From positions 868,001 to 932,000 of the forward strand of contig NZ_CP089466.1 in the NCBI RefSeq assembly GCF_021233415.1: a stretch of DNA of 64,000 bases. Direction: 5' to 3'. Positions within the stretch are counted from its first letter, which is position 1. The number at the start of each line of letters is the position of its first letter. This DNA is from Halobacterium litoreum. GTDB lineage: Archaea; Halobacteriota; Halobacteria; Halobacteriales; Halobacteriaceae. Under the pieces are notes generated by a model, which saw only the letters and a list, made by a program, of their open reading frames with translations, was not told the DNA's origin and did not search any database. The position numbers and the translations under genes were made by a program. Below are positions 46,339 to 53,291 of the stretch, one piece after another.

Positions 46339-46350
46339 CGAACATATTCC
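46339..46350. promoter_or_regulatory. Degenerate palindrome P3b over the regulator start
   Basis: CGAACATATTCC differs from the consensus at two positions in its right half and ends two bases before ATG 46352. It may be a weak autoregulatory site. Confidence 0.4.
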
Positions 46351-46351
46351 C

Positions 46352-47005
46352 ATGGCCCGCGCCCAACTCACCATCGACCTCCCCGAGGACGTGTGGATTT
46401 CCCGCATCTCGACGGCCCACCCGGAGACGCTGTTCCGCGTGCTCGCGGCGTTCCCCGACGGCGACACCGGCGTCGCGCTGCTGGAACTCACCGGCGCGAA
46501 CGTCGTGGAGTCCCTGCGGGGGATGCACGAGGCCGAGTCGGTCGTCGACCTCGAACCGCTCGAACGAAACGACGACTCCGTGCTCGTCCAGTTCGAGACC
46601 GACGAACCGCTGTTGCTCGCGTCGATGCAGGCCGCCGGCCTCCCGCTCGAACCGCCCGTCGAAGTGACCGACGGGAAGGCGAGCCTCGAAGTCACCGCGC
46701 CCCACGCCAAACTCTCCGCGCTCCGCGACCAACTCGACGCCTTCGGGATGGAGTTCGACGTCGGCTACCTCTACGAGTCCGGGGACTCCGAGCGCCTGCT
46801 CACGCCCCGCCAGCAGGAACTCCTCGTCGAAGCCATCGAGGCCGGCTACTACGACACGCCGCGGGACTGCACGCTCACCGAACTCGCGGACCGCGTCGAC
46901 ACCGCCAAATCCACGCTCAGCGAGACGCTCCACCGCGCCGAGGAGACCGCCATCAAGCAGTTTGCCACGAACCTCCCCGAGTTCGCCGACGCCGACCTCG
47001 CCTGA
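46352..47005 (+). CDS. Bat/HTH-10 family transcriptional regulator (NarO/DmsR-like)
   Basis: 217 residues. A mixed alpha/beta N-terminal domain of about 140 residues precedes the bacterio-opsin-activator type helix-turn-helix: LTPRQQELLVEAIEAGYYDTP, then CTLTELADRVDTAKSTLSETLHRAEETAIKQF. Regulators of this class (NarO, DmsR) control anaerobic respiration through CGAAC-N4-GTTCG sites. Only one Cys is present and none is N-terminal, so it cannot hold an FeS oxygen sensor by itself. It is the obvious candidate to bind the palindromes around it. Confidence 0.8.
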   Translation: MARAQLTIDLPEDVWISRISTAHPETLFRVLAAFPDGDTGVALLELTGANVVESLRGMHEAESVVDLEPLERNDDSVLVQFETDEPLLLASMQAAGLPLEPPVEVTDGKASLEVTAPHAKLSALRDQLDAFGMEFDVGYLYESGDSERLLTPRQQELLVEAIEAGYYDTPRDCTLTELADRVDTAKSTLSETLHRAEETAIKQFATNLPEFADADLA

Positions 47006-47007
47006 CC

Positions 47008-47019
47008 CGAACACGTTCG
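47008..47019. promoter_or_regulatory. CGAAC-N4-GTTCG palindrome P4
   Basis: CGAACACGTTCG, three bases after the regulator stop; its centre is 44.5 bases before ATG 47058. Confidence 0.7.
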
Positions 47020-47057
47020 GCGGAACCGACAGCCCGAGTCGCGCCCTCGCTCCCCAC

Positions 47058-48380
47058 ATGAGCGCAGTCCCCGGCGGCCTCTCGACGGACCAGCAGCCCC
47101 CGATGACGATTCCGCTGCGGTACTTCCTCGTCGGGCTCGGCTTCCTGCTCGCGGGCGGCGCCGTCGGCCTCCGCGCGCTTGTCGCTCCTCCTTCCGGTCT
47201 CGCCGGCCTCGCGCACGTCCACCTCCTGCTCGTCGGCTGGGTGTGTCTCACCATCGCCGGCGCGATGACGCAGTTCGTCCCCGTCTGGTCGAACGTTCCC
47301 CTGCACTCCCGCCGACTCGCGAACGCCACGCTCGCGCTGTTCGTCGTCGGCGTCGCCGGCCTCGCGTGGGCGTTCTACACCGCCAGACCGCACTGGATTC
47401 ACGGCTTCGGCGGCGTCCTCCTCGCCGGCGTCTGGGCGTTCGTCTACAACCTCGGGCGCACGCTCGCCGCCGCCCGCCCGTTCGACGCGACGGAAGCCCA
47501 CTTCGCGTTCGCACTCGCCTGCTTCGCCGTCGTCGCGCCCCTCGGCTTCGCCCTCGCGATGGACTTCACGACGCCCCTGCTCCCGTTCGCCGGCGTCTCC
47601 CGCCCGCAGGTCGTCGCCGCGCACGCCACGCTCGCTGTCTTCGGCGCGATACTCGCCACCGTCCTCGGCGCGCTCTACCAGCTCGGCACGATGTTCACGC
47701 AGACGGACCTGCACGGCGTCGACCGCCACCTCGCAAGAATCGAGTACGGCTACCCGGTCGGCGTCGTCGCGCTCGCCGCCGGTCGCCTGCTCGCCGTCCG
47801 CGGCCTCGCGCTCGCCGGCGGCCTCCTCGTCGCGGCCGGCGCGCTCGCGTTCGCCGCGATTCTCGCGCGCAAACTGTCCGAATCGCAGGTCCAGCGCACG
47901 CCGATGCTCTCCCGGTACGCCGTCGTCGCCGCCGGCCTCGCCGCGTGGAGCGTCCTCGCCGGCGTCGCGTGGCTCCGCGACCCGCTCGCGCCCGCCGCGC
48001 GCTTCGGCCCCGCGAGCGCGCCCCACCTCCTGTTCGTCGGCGTCGTCGGCTTCGTCGTCGCCGGGTCGCTGTACCACGTCGTCCCGTTCGTCGTCTGGGA
48101 GCACCGCTACAGCGACCGCATCGGCTTCGAACCCGTCCCCTCGATAGACGGCCTCTACGACGGTCGCGTGGCCGCGCTGGATTTCTGGCTCCTCGCCGCG
48201 GGGGGCCTCGCGCTGACGCTCTCGCGCGCCGACCTCCTGCCCGAATCGGCGGCGCTCGCGGGCGGCGGCCTGCTCGCCGCGGGCTTCCTCGCGTTCGCCG
48301 CAAATCTCGCGGGCGTGGTCTGGAAGCACGGCCGCGTCCTCCCGAACTGGGCGACGGGACGCGCGGAGAACGCGGACTAG
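47058..48380 (+). CDS. 12-TM NnrS / haem-copper-oxidase-subunit-I-like membrane protein
   Basis: 440 residues with about 12 helices. Histidines fall at positions reminiscent of haem-binding helices: HVHLLLVGWVCLTIAGAMTQFVPVW, HWIHGFGG, AAHATLAVFG, SAPHLLFVGVVGF, LYHVVPFVVWEHRYSDRIG. This matches NnrS-type or cytochrome oxidase subunit I-like proteins linked to nitric oxide and anaerobic metabolism. No CuB tyrosine site is certain, so a catalytic oxidase is not claimed. Palindrome P4 precedes it. Confidence 0.75.
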   Translation: MSAVPGGLSTDQQPPMTIPLRYFLVGLGFLLAGGAVGLRALVAPPSGLAGLAHVHLLLVGWVCLTIAGAMTQFVPVWSNVPLHSRRLANATLALFVVGVAGLAWAFYTARPHWIHGFGGVLLAGVWAFVYNLGRTLAAARPFDATEAHFAFALACFAVVAPLGFALAMDFTTPLLPFAGVSRPQVVAAHATLAVFGAILATVLGALYQLGTMFTQTDLHGVDRHLARIEYGYPVGVVALAAGRLLAVRGLALAGGLLVAAGALAFAAILARKLSESQVQRTPMLSRYAVVAAGLAAWSVLAGVAWLRDPLAPAARFGPASAPHLLFVGVVGFVVAGSLYHVVPFVVWEHRYSDRIGFEPVPSIDGLYDGRVAALDFWLLAAGGLALTLSRADLLPESAALAGGGLLAAGFLAFAANLAGVVWKHGRVLPNWATGRAENAD

Positions 48381-48407
48381 CCGACGTAGACGCGCGGGGA
48401 ACGCGGG

Positions 48408-48710
48408 TTAACTGACGTGGACGCGTGTGACGTGCCCGCCACAGCCACACTGCTCGACGTACTCCCAGTCCACGTCGTCGCCGAACGCGTCGGCGAGCGC
48501 GTCGTAGAGGTAGTCCTCGGGGTGCCCGCTCTCGCCGTGCGTGACGAGGTTGACGTGGTAGCCGGGCGCCGTCTTCCGGACGGCGTCGAGGGCGTCCGCG
48601 ACGACGCGCTCCCGGTCGCCGGCGTGCTCGGGGTGTTCGAGGTTCGCGGACCACGAGTTCTCGTGAACCTCGTCGGGTACTTCCTCGGCGGCGTGCGCGT
48701 GCTCGGACAT
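48408..48710 (-). CDS. Small CGCGG-motif protein (candidate radical-SAM-modified peptide)
   Basis: 100 residues. The start is rich in His, Glu and Ala, the middle forms an alpha/beta segment (VVADALDAVRKTAPGYHVNLVTHGE), and near the end lies the motif CGCGGHVTRVHV (CGCGG at 88-92). I recall a haloarchaeal family named after this motif and annotated as putative rSAM-modified RiPP proteins; direct evidence of modification is lacking. It is divergent from the MIP18-like gene over the shared palindrome P5, and a radical SAM gene lies 1.6 kb away in the same regulon. Confidence 0.75.
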   Translation of the reverse strand: MSEHAHAAEEVPDEVHENSWSANLEHPEHAGDRERVVADALDAVRKTAPGYHVNLVTHGESGHPEDYLYDALADAFGDDVDWEYVEQCGCGGHVTRVHVS

Positions 48711-48745
48711 ACTGAATGCTGGGCGCCCGACGCGCGAGAGTCGTT

Positions 48746-48763
48746 CCCCGAACACGTTCGGGG
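48746..48763. promoter_or_regulatory. 18-bp perfect palindrome P5, shared by two divergent genes
   Basis: CCCCGAACACGTTCGGGG. Its centre (48754.5) is 44.5 bases from the first base of both flanking start codons (48710 on minus and 48799 on plus), so one site can serve both promoters. Confidence 0.8.
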
Positions 48764-48798
48764 CCACGCATAGCCGCGCCGCGCGCGTCGTCTCGGGT

Positions 48799-49335
48799 AT
48801 GTTCGGCTCCAGCGACGACGCGCTCGCCCCCGCCGGCGAGTTCGACCCCGATTTGCTCCCGACGCCCGGCCCGCGTCTCGCCGACCACGACGTGCTCGCC
48901 GGCGACGACCACGTCGCGTTCCACCGCCTCACCCGAGAGCTATTCGAGGAGCGCGGTGTCTACGACGTGACATTCGGCTACAACCTCGCCGACCTGAACC
49001 GCGACACGCGACACGCGGACGCGGGCTACCGGTACGCCGAGGAAGCCGACGACCCCGGCGTGCTCCGCGCGGCGTTCACGCCGACGACGCCGTTCTGCCC
49101 GCAGAGCCACTCGCTGACCGTCGGGTCGTTCCGCGCGTGGAACGCGCTCCGCGAGCGCCACGACTACCGTCTCGTCCGCGTTCGCGTCGCCGAAACTCAC
49201 CAGCGAAGCGACGCCATCAACGACGCGCTCCGCGACCTCGGCGAGGCGTTCGCGGCGACCGGCGAACTCCCCGACCCGGACGACGCGGGCGGCGAGACGA
49301 CCGGCGCTGGCGCCGGCGCGGGTGCGCCGTTCTGA
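48799..49335 (+). CDS. MIP18/DUF59-like protein, uncertain
   Basis: 178 residues. The middle reads VLRAAFTPTTPFCPQSHSLTVGSFRAWNAL, where the TPxT-P-x-CP pattern resembles the C-terminal half of MIP18 (DUF59) iron-sulfur assembly proteins. The N-terminal 85 residues are not recognised. The C-terminus is a Gly/Ala-rich tail. It is under palindrome P5 and overlaps the next gene by one base (TGATG). Confidence 0.6.
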   Translation: MFGSSDDALAPAGEFDPDLLPTPGPRLADHDVLAGDDHVAFHRLTRELFEERGVYDVTFGYNLADLNRDTRHADAGYRYAEEADDPGVLRAAFTPTTPFCPQSHSLTVGSFRAWNALRERHDYRLVRVRVAETHQRSDAINDALRDLGEAFAATGELPDPDDAGGETTGAGAGAGAPF

Positions 49336-49502
49336 TGACGCTGGCTCGCGTCCTCGCGGCCCGGCGCCTCGAACTGTTCGCCGTCGCACTCGCGTCAGCA
49401 GGGGCGTTCGTCGCCGAGGGACCGAGCGCCGTACCGGTCGCCGCTGTCGTCGGGTTCTTCGCCGCGAAGTCCGCCGAGAGCCTGCGGCGCGCCGCGGCGT
49501 GA
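49335..49502 (+). CDS. Small membrane protein, 55 residues
   Basis: A basic N-terminus (MTLARVLAARR) is followed by one or two helices (LFAVALASAGAFVAEG and VPVAAVVGFFAAKSAESL). It is coupled to the MIP18-like gene by TGATG. Function unknown. Confidence 0.6.
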   Translation: MTLARVLAARRLELFAVALASAGAFVAEGPSAVPVAAVVGFFAAKSAESLRRAAA

Positions 49503-49514
49503 CGAACACGTTCG
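49503..49514. promoter_or_regulatory. CGAAC-N4-GTTCG palindrome P6
   Basis: CGAACACGTTCG, immediately after the preceding stop codon; its centre is 44.5 bases before ATG 49553. Confidence 0.7.
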
Positions 49515-49552
49515 GGGGAAGGGGTTGGGGCAGACGCCGCCAACGTCGGCGC

Positions 49553-49777
49553 ATGCCAGCCGACCCCGACGTGCGACTCGACGCGCGCACAATCGACGGC
49601 GAACCGTTCGGCGACATCGTCGACGCCCTCGACGACCTCGGGCCCGAGGAGACGCTCCTGCTCGTCAACGGCTTCGAACCGGAGCCGCTGTACGGCGTGC
49701 TCGAAGAGCGAGGGTTCGACTACGAGACGGAACGCGCCGGCAACGAGTGGCGCGTCTACGTCACGCGCGCCGAGTAG
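49553..49777 (+). CDS. DUF2249 domain protein (3)
   Basis: 74 residues: LDARTIDGEPFGDIVDALDDLGPEETLLLVNGFEPEPLYGVLEERGFDYETER with the conserved (F/H)EPEPLY core of DUF2249. It is a stand-alone unit with its own palindrome (P6). Function unknown; context suggests a nitrogen-oxide or low-oxygen role. Confidence 0.85.
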   Translation: MPADPDVRLDARTIDGEPFGDIVDALDDLGPEETLLLVNGFEPEPLYGVLEERGFDYETERAGNEWRVYVTRAE

Positions 49778-49807
49778 CGCCCGACTCGCTCGCTGGTGGC
49801 CGACGCG

Positions 49808-50266
49808 TCACGACTCGTGTCGGCTCCAGAGGACCGTGGCGTACGCCGACGCGGCGACCACCGACGCCATCAGCGCGAGCAGGACGGCGAACGCGAGGTA
49901 GCCGACCGCGGGGTCCGAGTACGGGCCGATGACGTCCTGTGGCGGTTCGACGGCCCACGGGCTGACGTGGAAGTACGCGAGCATCCCCGCGCTGAACGCG
50001 AAGAACCACGCCCAGTAGCGCGCGCCGGCGCGGTCGGTCGCGGTCAGGTAGAGGCTGATTGCGACCAGCGGGTAGATGGCGAGGCTGTACGTGAAGGGGT
50101 TGACGGCGCCGGTGAGCGGCCATCCGACGTGGTTCCCGCGGACGACGTGGTCGACGTGGTGGGCGGCCCCCAGCAGAGTCGGTATCGCGGCGAACACGTA
50201 GAACAGCGGTCGCAGACTCGTGCCCTCCGTCCGCAGACTGGACGGGAGGCGGCTCTCGATGTCCAT
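49808..50266 (-). CDS. Four-helix membrane protein
   Basis: 152 residues with about four helices. The His-rich loop HHVDHVVRGNHVGWP near residue 36 may bind haem or metal; HVSPW follows later. It lies 84 bases beyond the radical SAM stop on the same strand. No palindrome precedes it, so it may be read through from the radical SAM unit. Function unknown. Confidence 0.6.
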   Translation of the reverse strand: MDIESRLPSSLRTEGTSLRPLFYVFAAIPTLLGAAHHVDHVVRGNHVGWPLTGAVNPFTYSLAIYPLVAISLYLTATDRAGARYWAWFFAFSAGMLAYFHVSPWAVEPPQDVIGPYSDPAVGYLAFAVLLALMASVVAASAYATVLWSRHES

Positions 50267-50350
50267 GCGCCACAGTTCGCCCGCATCGGATTCAGCGTTT
50301 TCCCGACGTGTTGGTGTCGGGTCACCTTTCGGGGGAGAAACGAGGGCGCG

Positions 50351-51559
50351 TCAGTCCGCCGTCCCGCCGCGAGCGCCGGCGTCGGGGCGGCGCTCCTCGT
50401 CGGTGAGGTAGCACTTCGGGTCGGGCGCAAACGGGCCGCCTGCGCCGAGCGCCCGCAACCGCGACCCGCCCCGGCAGACCGACGCGTACTGGCAGGTCTG
50501 ACAGCGCTCGCCGAGTCGGCTCTCGCGCTCGCGGAGCGCGCCCAGCAGGGGGTTGTGGTCGTCCGTCCACAGTTCCGAGAACGGCCGGTCGCGGACGTTC
50601 CCGAGGCTGTACCCCTGCCAGAACTGCGTCAGGTGGACGTTCCCCTGGTAGTCCACGTCGGCGATGCGCTCGCCGGTCGGGTCGCCGCCGTTCGCTTCGA
50701 GGTACTGGCGGACGCGCTCGGCCTGCTCGCTCCCGAGTTCCTCGTCGGCGTACTCCACGAGGAAGCCGGCGTCGGCGTAGTTCCCGACGAGCAGCGTCTC
50801 GATTTCCTCCCCCTCGGCGTGGTACTCGCGGGTCAAATCGCAGACCGTCTCCACGGCCTCGCGGGTGTCCGCGGGCGTCAGGTCGATGTCCGAGATGTCG
50901 GCGCCGCGGCCGCCGTAGTCGAGGTGGTAGAAACAGAAGCGGTCGACGCCCACGTCGTGCAGGAGGTCGACCACGTCCGGCAGGTCGGGCGCGTTCGCCT
51001 GCGTGATGGTGTACCGGAGGCCGGTCTTCAGGCCGGCGTCGAGGCTGTTCTCGATGCCCCGGACCGCAGCGTCGAACGCGCCGTCCTGCCCCCGGAACGC
51101 GTCGTTGCGCTCCGGGAGGCCGTCCACCGAGACGCCCGCGTACTTCAGGCCGGCCGCTTTGAGCGCCTCGGCGCGCTCCTCGGTGAGCAGCGTGCCGTTC
51201 GTCGAGAGCACGGGTCGAATGCCCGCGTCGGCGGCGTAGGCGACGAGTTCTTCGAGGTCGTCGCGCACGAGCGGTTCGCCCCCGGAGAACAGGACGACGG
51301 GGATACCAAAACCGGCGAGGTCGTCGAGCAGCGCCTTCCCCTCCGCGGTGGAGAGTTCGCCGGGCGCGGTCTCGGTGTCGGCGGCGGCGTAGCAATGCGA
51401 GCAGTAGAGGTTACACTGCTTCGTGAGGTTCCAGACGACCACCGGCCGGCGCTGCTTGTCCTCCGTAATCTGGTCCTCGCTGGAGCCGTCGGCGGCGTCG
51501 TAGCGCAGGCCGTCGCTCTCGGCGTCCAGCCCGCAGAGGAGTTTGCTGACGGAAATCAC
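50351..51559 (-). CDS. Radical SAM/SPASM enzyme, AhbC/NirJ-like
   Basis: 402 residues from GTG 51559. The radical SAM cluster is C49-C53-C56 (CNLYCSHC), intact; FSGGEP, STNGT and VSVDG follow. Near the end GNVHLTQFWQG, LGNVRDRPFSELW and a CQTCQYASVC...C cluster followed by CYLTDEE are like the haem-synthesis enzymes AhbC/AhbD and NirJ. Two readings compete: a tetrapyrrole-modifying enzyme, or a peptide maturase for the small proteins nearby. It is translationally coupled to a small partner protein (GTGA). Confidence 0.85.
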   Translation of the reverse strand: MISVSKLLCGLDAESDGLRYDAADGSSEDQITEDKQRRPVVVWNLTKQCNLYCSHCYAAADTETAPGELSTAEGKALLDDLAGFGIPVVLFSGGEPLVRDDLEELVAYAADAGIRPVLSTNGTLLTEERAEALKAAGLKYAGVSVDGLPERNDAFRGQDGAFDAAVRGIENSLDAGLKTGLRYTITQANAPDLPDVVDLLHDVGVDRFCFYHLDYGGRGADISDIDLTPADTREAVETVCDLTREYHAEGEEIETLLVGNYADAGFLVEYADEELGSEQAERVRQYLEANGGDPTGERIADVDYQGNVHLTQFWQGYSLGNVRDRPFSELWTDDHNPLLGALRERESRLGERCQTCQYASVCRGGSRLRALGAGGPFAPDPKCYLTDEERRPDAGARGGTAD

Positions 51560-51807
51560 GCCGACTCACCCCCGGCGAGTTCGTGGCTGGTGTAGCGCGC
51601 GGTCTCGTCGGCCGGGCAGAGCCACACGTCCCGCGCCGTCCACCCGAACAGCGTCTCGGCGCGCTCGTGGGCGTCGTCGGCGTCCCCCGCGGTGACGCTC
51701 CCGACGTGCTTCAGCGGGCCGTCCGCGTCGGCCCGCACGAACACCTCCCACTCGCGTCCGGTCGCGCTCCGCGGTTCGTCGGCGACGCGCGTTCGGTCGT
51801 CTCCCAT
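51556..51807 (-). CDS. Small radical-SAM-partnered protein (Htur_1727-like)
   Basis: 83 residues: WEVFVRADADGPLKHVGSVTAGDADDAHERAETLFGWTARDVWLCPADET. The fold looks like a PaaB-type ferredoxin-like domain. Families of this size found beside haloarchaeal radical SAM genes have been called rSAM-partnered proteins; a candidate substrate or carrier role is possible. The overlap with the enzyme gene and the shared promoter support a joint function. A TTCCC-N7-GGGAA palindrome lies 50 bases upstream. Confidence 0.75.
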   Translation of the reverse strand: MGDDRTRVADEPRSATGREWEVFVRADADGPLKHVGSVTAGDADDAHERAETLFGWTARDVWLCPADETARYTSHELAGGESA

Positions 51808-51848
51808 GCCGCCGGCTACGCACGTCGCGCAAAAGGCCGTCCTGTCGG

Positions 51849-51865
51849 TTCCCGAGGTCTGGGAA
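51849..51865. promoter_or_regulatory. TTCCC-N7-GGGAA palindrome Q1
   Basis: TTCCCGAGGTCTGGGAA, extended outward to GGTTCCC...GGGAACC (51847-51867), 50 bases (centre) before ATG 51807 of the radical-SAM partner gene. Confidence 0.6.
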
Positions 51866-52027
51866 CCACCCCGACGTCGTAAGCCGGTCTCTCGTCTCGG
51901 TCGACACGAGGCGGCGAGAGCGCGGCGCTCGCCAATGGACGCCGCCTCGATTCCTCGACGACGCCAGTCGCCGCTCCCGGCCGCACAAGACTGCTCTCTG
52001 TGCCGGGGCGCCAGCCACGAACACGAG

Positions 52028-52039
52028 CGAACACGTTCG
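52028..52039. promoter_or_regulatory. CGAAC-N4-GTTCG palindrome P7
   Basis: CGAACACGTTCG, centre 93.5 bases before ATG 52127 of the multicopper oxidase, further than the other copies. Six bases later stands palindrome Q2. Confidence 0.65.
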
Positions 52040-52041
52040 AC

Positions 52042-52084
52042 CGATTCCCGCGCGCTGGGAACAGTTTCAGCCCCGCGGGAATCG
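52042..52084. repeat. 11-bp perfect inverted repeat in the multicopper-oxidase leader
   Basis: Arms cgattcccgcg (52042-52052) and cgcgggaatcg (52074-52084) pair exactly; gctg/cagc inside the spacer can extend the hairpin. The left arm overlaps palindrome Q2. Confidence 0.55.
52045..52061. promoter_or_regulatory. TTCCC-N7-GGGAA palindrome Q2
   Basis: TTCCCGCGCGCTGGGAA shares TTCCCG.G..CTGGGAA with Q1 at 51849-51865 and lies 74 bases (centre) before ATG 52127. Confidence 0.6.
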
Positions 52085-52126
52085 CCGAGACGGGCATTAA
52101 GTCGGTACGTCCAAGGTGGAGATGTC

Positions 52127-53281
52127 ATGAGAGACCGCATCGGCGCACCCGGCACCGGCATCTCGCGTCGCGAGTTCGTCGCCGCCACTGGCGGCATCGG
52201 CACCGCCGCGCTCGCTGGCTGTACCGCACCGACCCCGAACCAGTCCACGCGGACGGGAAGCGAGGGGTCTCAGAACCAACTCAATCAGGACAGCGACCTC
52301 CCGAAGACGAGTCCGCCCGAAATCGTCAACGCCCACGAGCAGGGCAACCAGGTGACGATGAAGAGCATGCCCGCCGTCCACGACGTCCACCCCGAGGAGA
52401 CGATGGGCGGCCCCGTCCAACTGCCCCGCGTCTGGGCGTTCCAGGCCGATGACGGCGAGCCGAGCGTCCCCGGCCCCATCATCCGCACGGTGGAGGGCGA
52501 GGACATCGAGGTCACGCTCGACAACACGGACGGGAAGCGCCCGCACACGCTGCACTTCCACGGCGCACAGAAGAAGTGGATGGACGACGGCGTGCCGACG
52601 ACCACGGGCATTCGCGTCGACGCCGGCGAGAAACACACGTACACTATCCCTGCGAACGTGCCGGGGACCCACGTCTACCACTGCCACTACCAGACCCACC
52701 GGCACATCGACATGGGGATGTACGGCATCTTCCGCGTCGACCCCGAGGGGTACGAGCCGGCGGACAAGGAGTACTTCATGACCGTCAAGGACTGGGACTC
52801 CCGGCTCAACCGCATGATGGCGGGCGAGGACGTCTCCTACAGTCCGCGCACGCGGAGCCCCGACGTGTTCACGGTCAACGGAAAGTCCGCGCCGCGCACG
52901 CTTCACCCCGAGGACGGCTCGCCCATCATCGTCGAGCAGGGCGACACCGTGCGCATCCACTACGTCAACGGCGGCTACATGAACCACCCGCTGCACCTCC
53001 ACAACCACCGGTTCCAGCGCGTGGAGAAGGACGGCGGCACCATCCCGGAGGCCGCGCGCCACGACATGGACATCACGAACATCGCGCCGGCCGAGCGCCA
53101 CACCATCGAGTTCGAGGCGGACTCCGAGCCGGGCATCTACCTGATGCACTGCCACAAGGTCAACCACGTGATGAACGGGAGTTACTACCCCGGCGGGATG
53201 CTCTCCGGCGTCGTCTACAAGGAGGCGATGGACACCGACATCTTCGCGAAACTGATGGAGTACGCGGGCTACGAGGGGTGA
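52127..53281 (+). CDS. Tat-exported two-domain multicopper oxidase lipoprotein
   Basis: 384 residues. RREF (14-17) and the lipobox LAGC (C32) give a Tat lipoprotein signal. Domain 1 has H140/H143/H145 in HTLHFHG and H185-C186-H187...H191...M196 (a type-1 copper site with axial Met). Domain 2 has HPLHLHNH (287-294) and H341-C342-H343...H347. This is the two-domain laccase-like layout with type-1 ligands in domain 1 and probably domain 2. It is not a standard NirK. Electrons likely come from the adjoining halocyanin; the terminal acceptor is unknown. Confidence 0.88.
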   Translation: MRDRIGAPGTGISRREFVAATGGIGTAALAGCTAPTPNQSTRTGSEGSQNQLNQDSDLPKTSPPEIVNAHEQGNQVTMKSMPAVHDVHPEETMGGPVQLPRVWAFQADDGEPSVPGPIIRTVEGEDIEVTLDNTDGKRPHTLHFHGAQKKWMDDGVPTTTGIRVDAGEKHTYTIPANVPGTHVYHCHYQTHRHIDMGMYGIFRVDPEGYEPADKEYFMTVKDWDSRLNRMMAGEDVSYSPRTRSPDVFTVNGKSAPRTLHPEDGSPIIVEQGDTVRIHYVNGGYMNHPLHLHNHRFQRVEKDGGTIPEAARHDMDITNIAPAERHTIEFEADSEPGIYLMHCHKVNHVMNGSYYPGGMLSGVVYKEAMDTDIFAKLMEYAGYEG

Positions 53282-53291
53282 CTCTGGGACG

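Larger units (their letters stand above)
51808..52126. other. 319-base regulatory gap between radical-SAM and multicopper-oxidase units
   Basis: This is the longest gap of the window. It holds two TTCCC-N7-GGGAA palindromes, one CGAAC-N4-GTTCG palindrome (P7), an 11-bp inverted repeat and a cattaag TATA-like element near 52095. No coding frame is convincing. Confidence 0.7.

Noticed and set aside
52127..53281. Copper nitrite reductase (NirK) call
   Set aside because: The laccase-type HPLHLHNH and HCH motifs in domain 2 and HTLHFHG in domain 1 differ from NirK ligand patterns.
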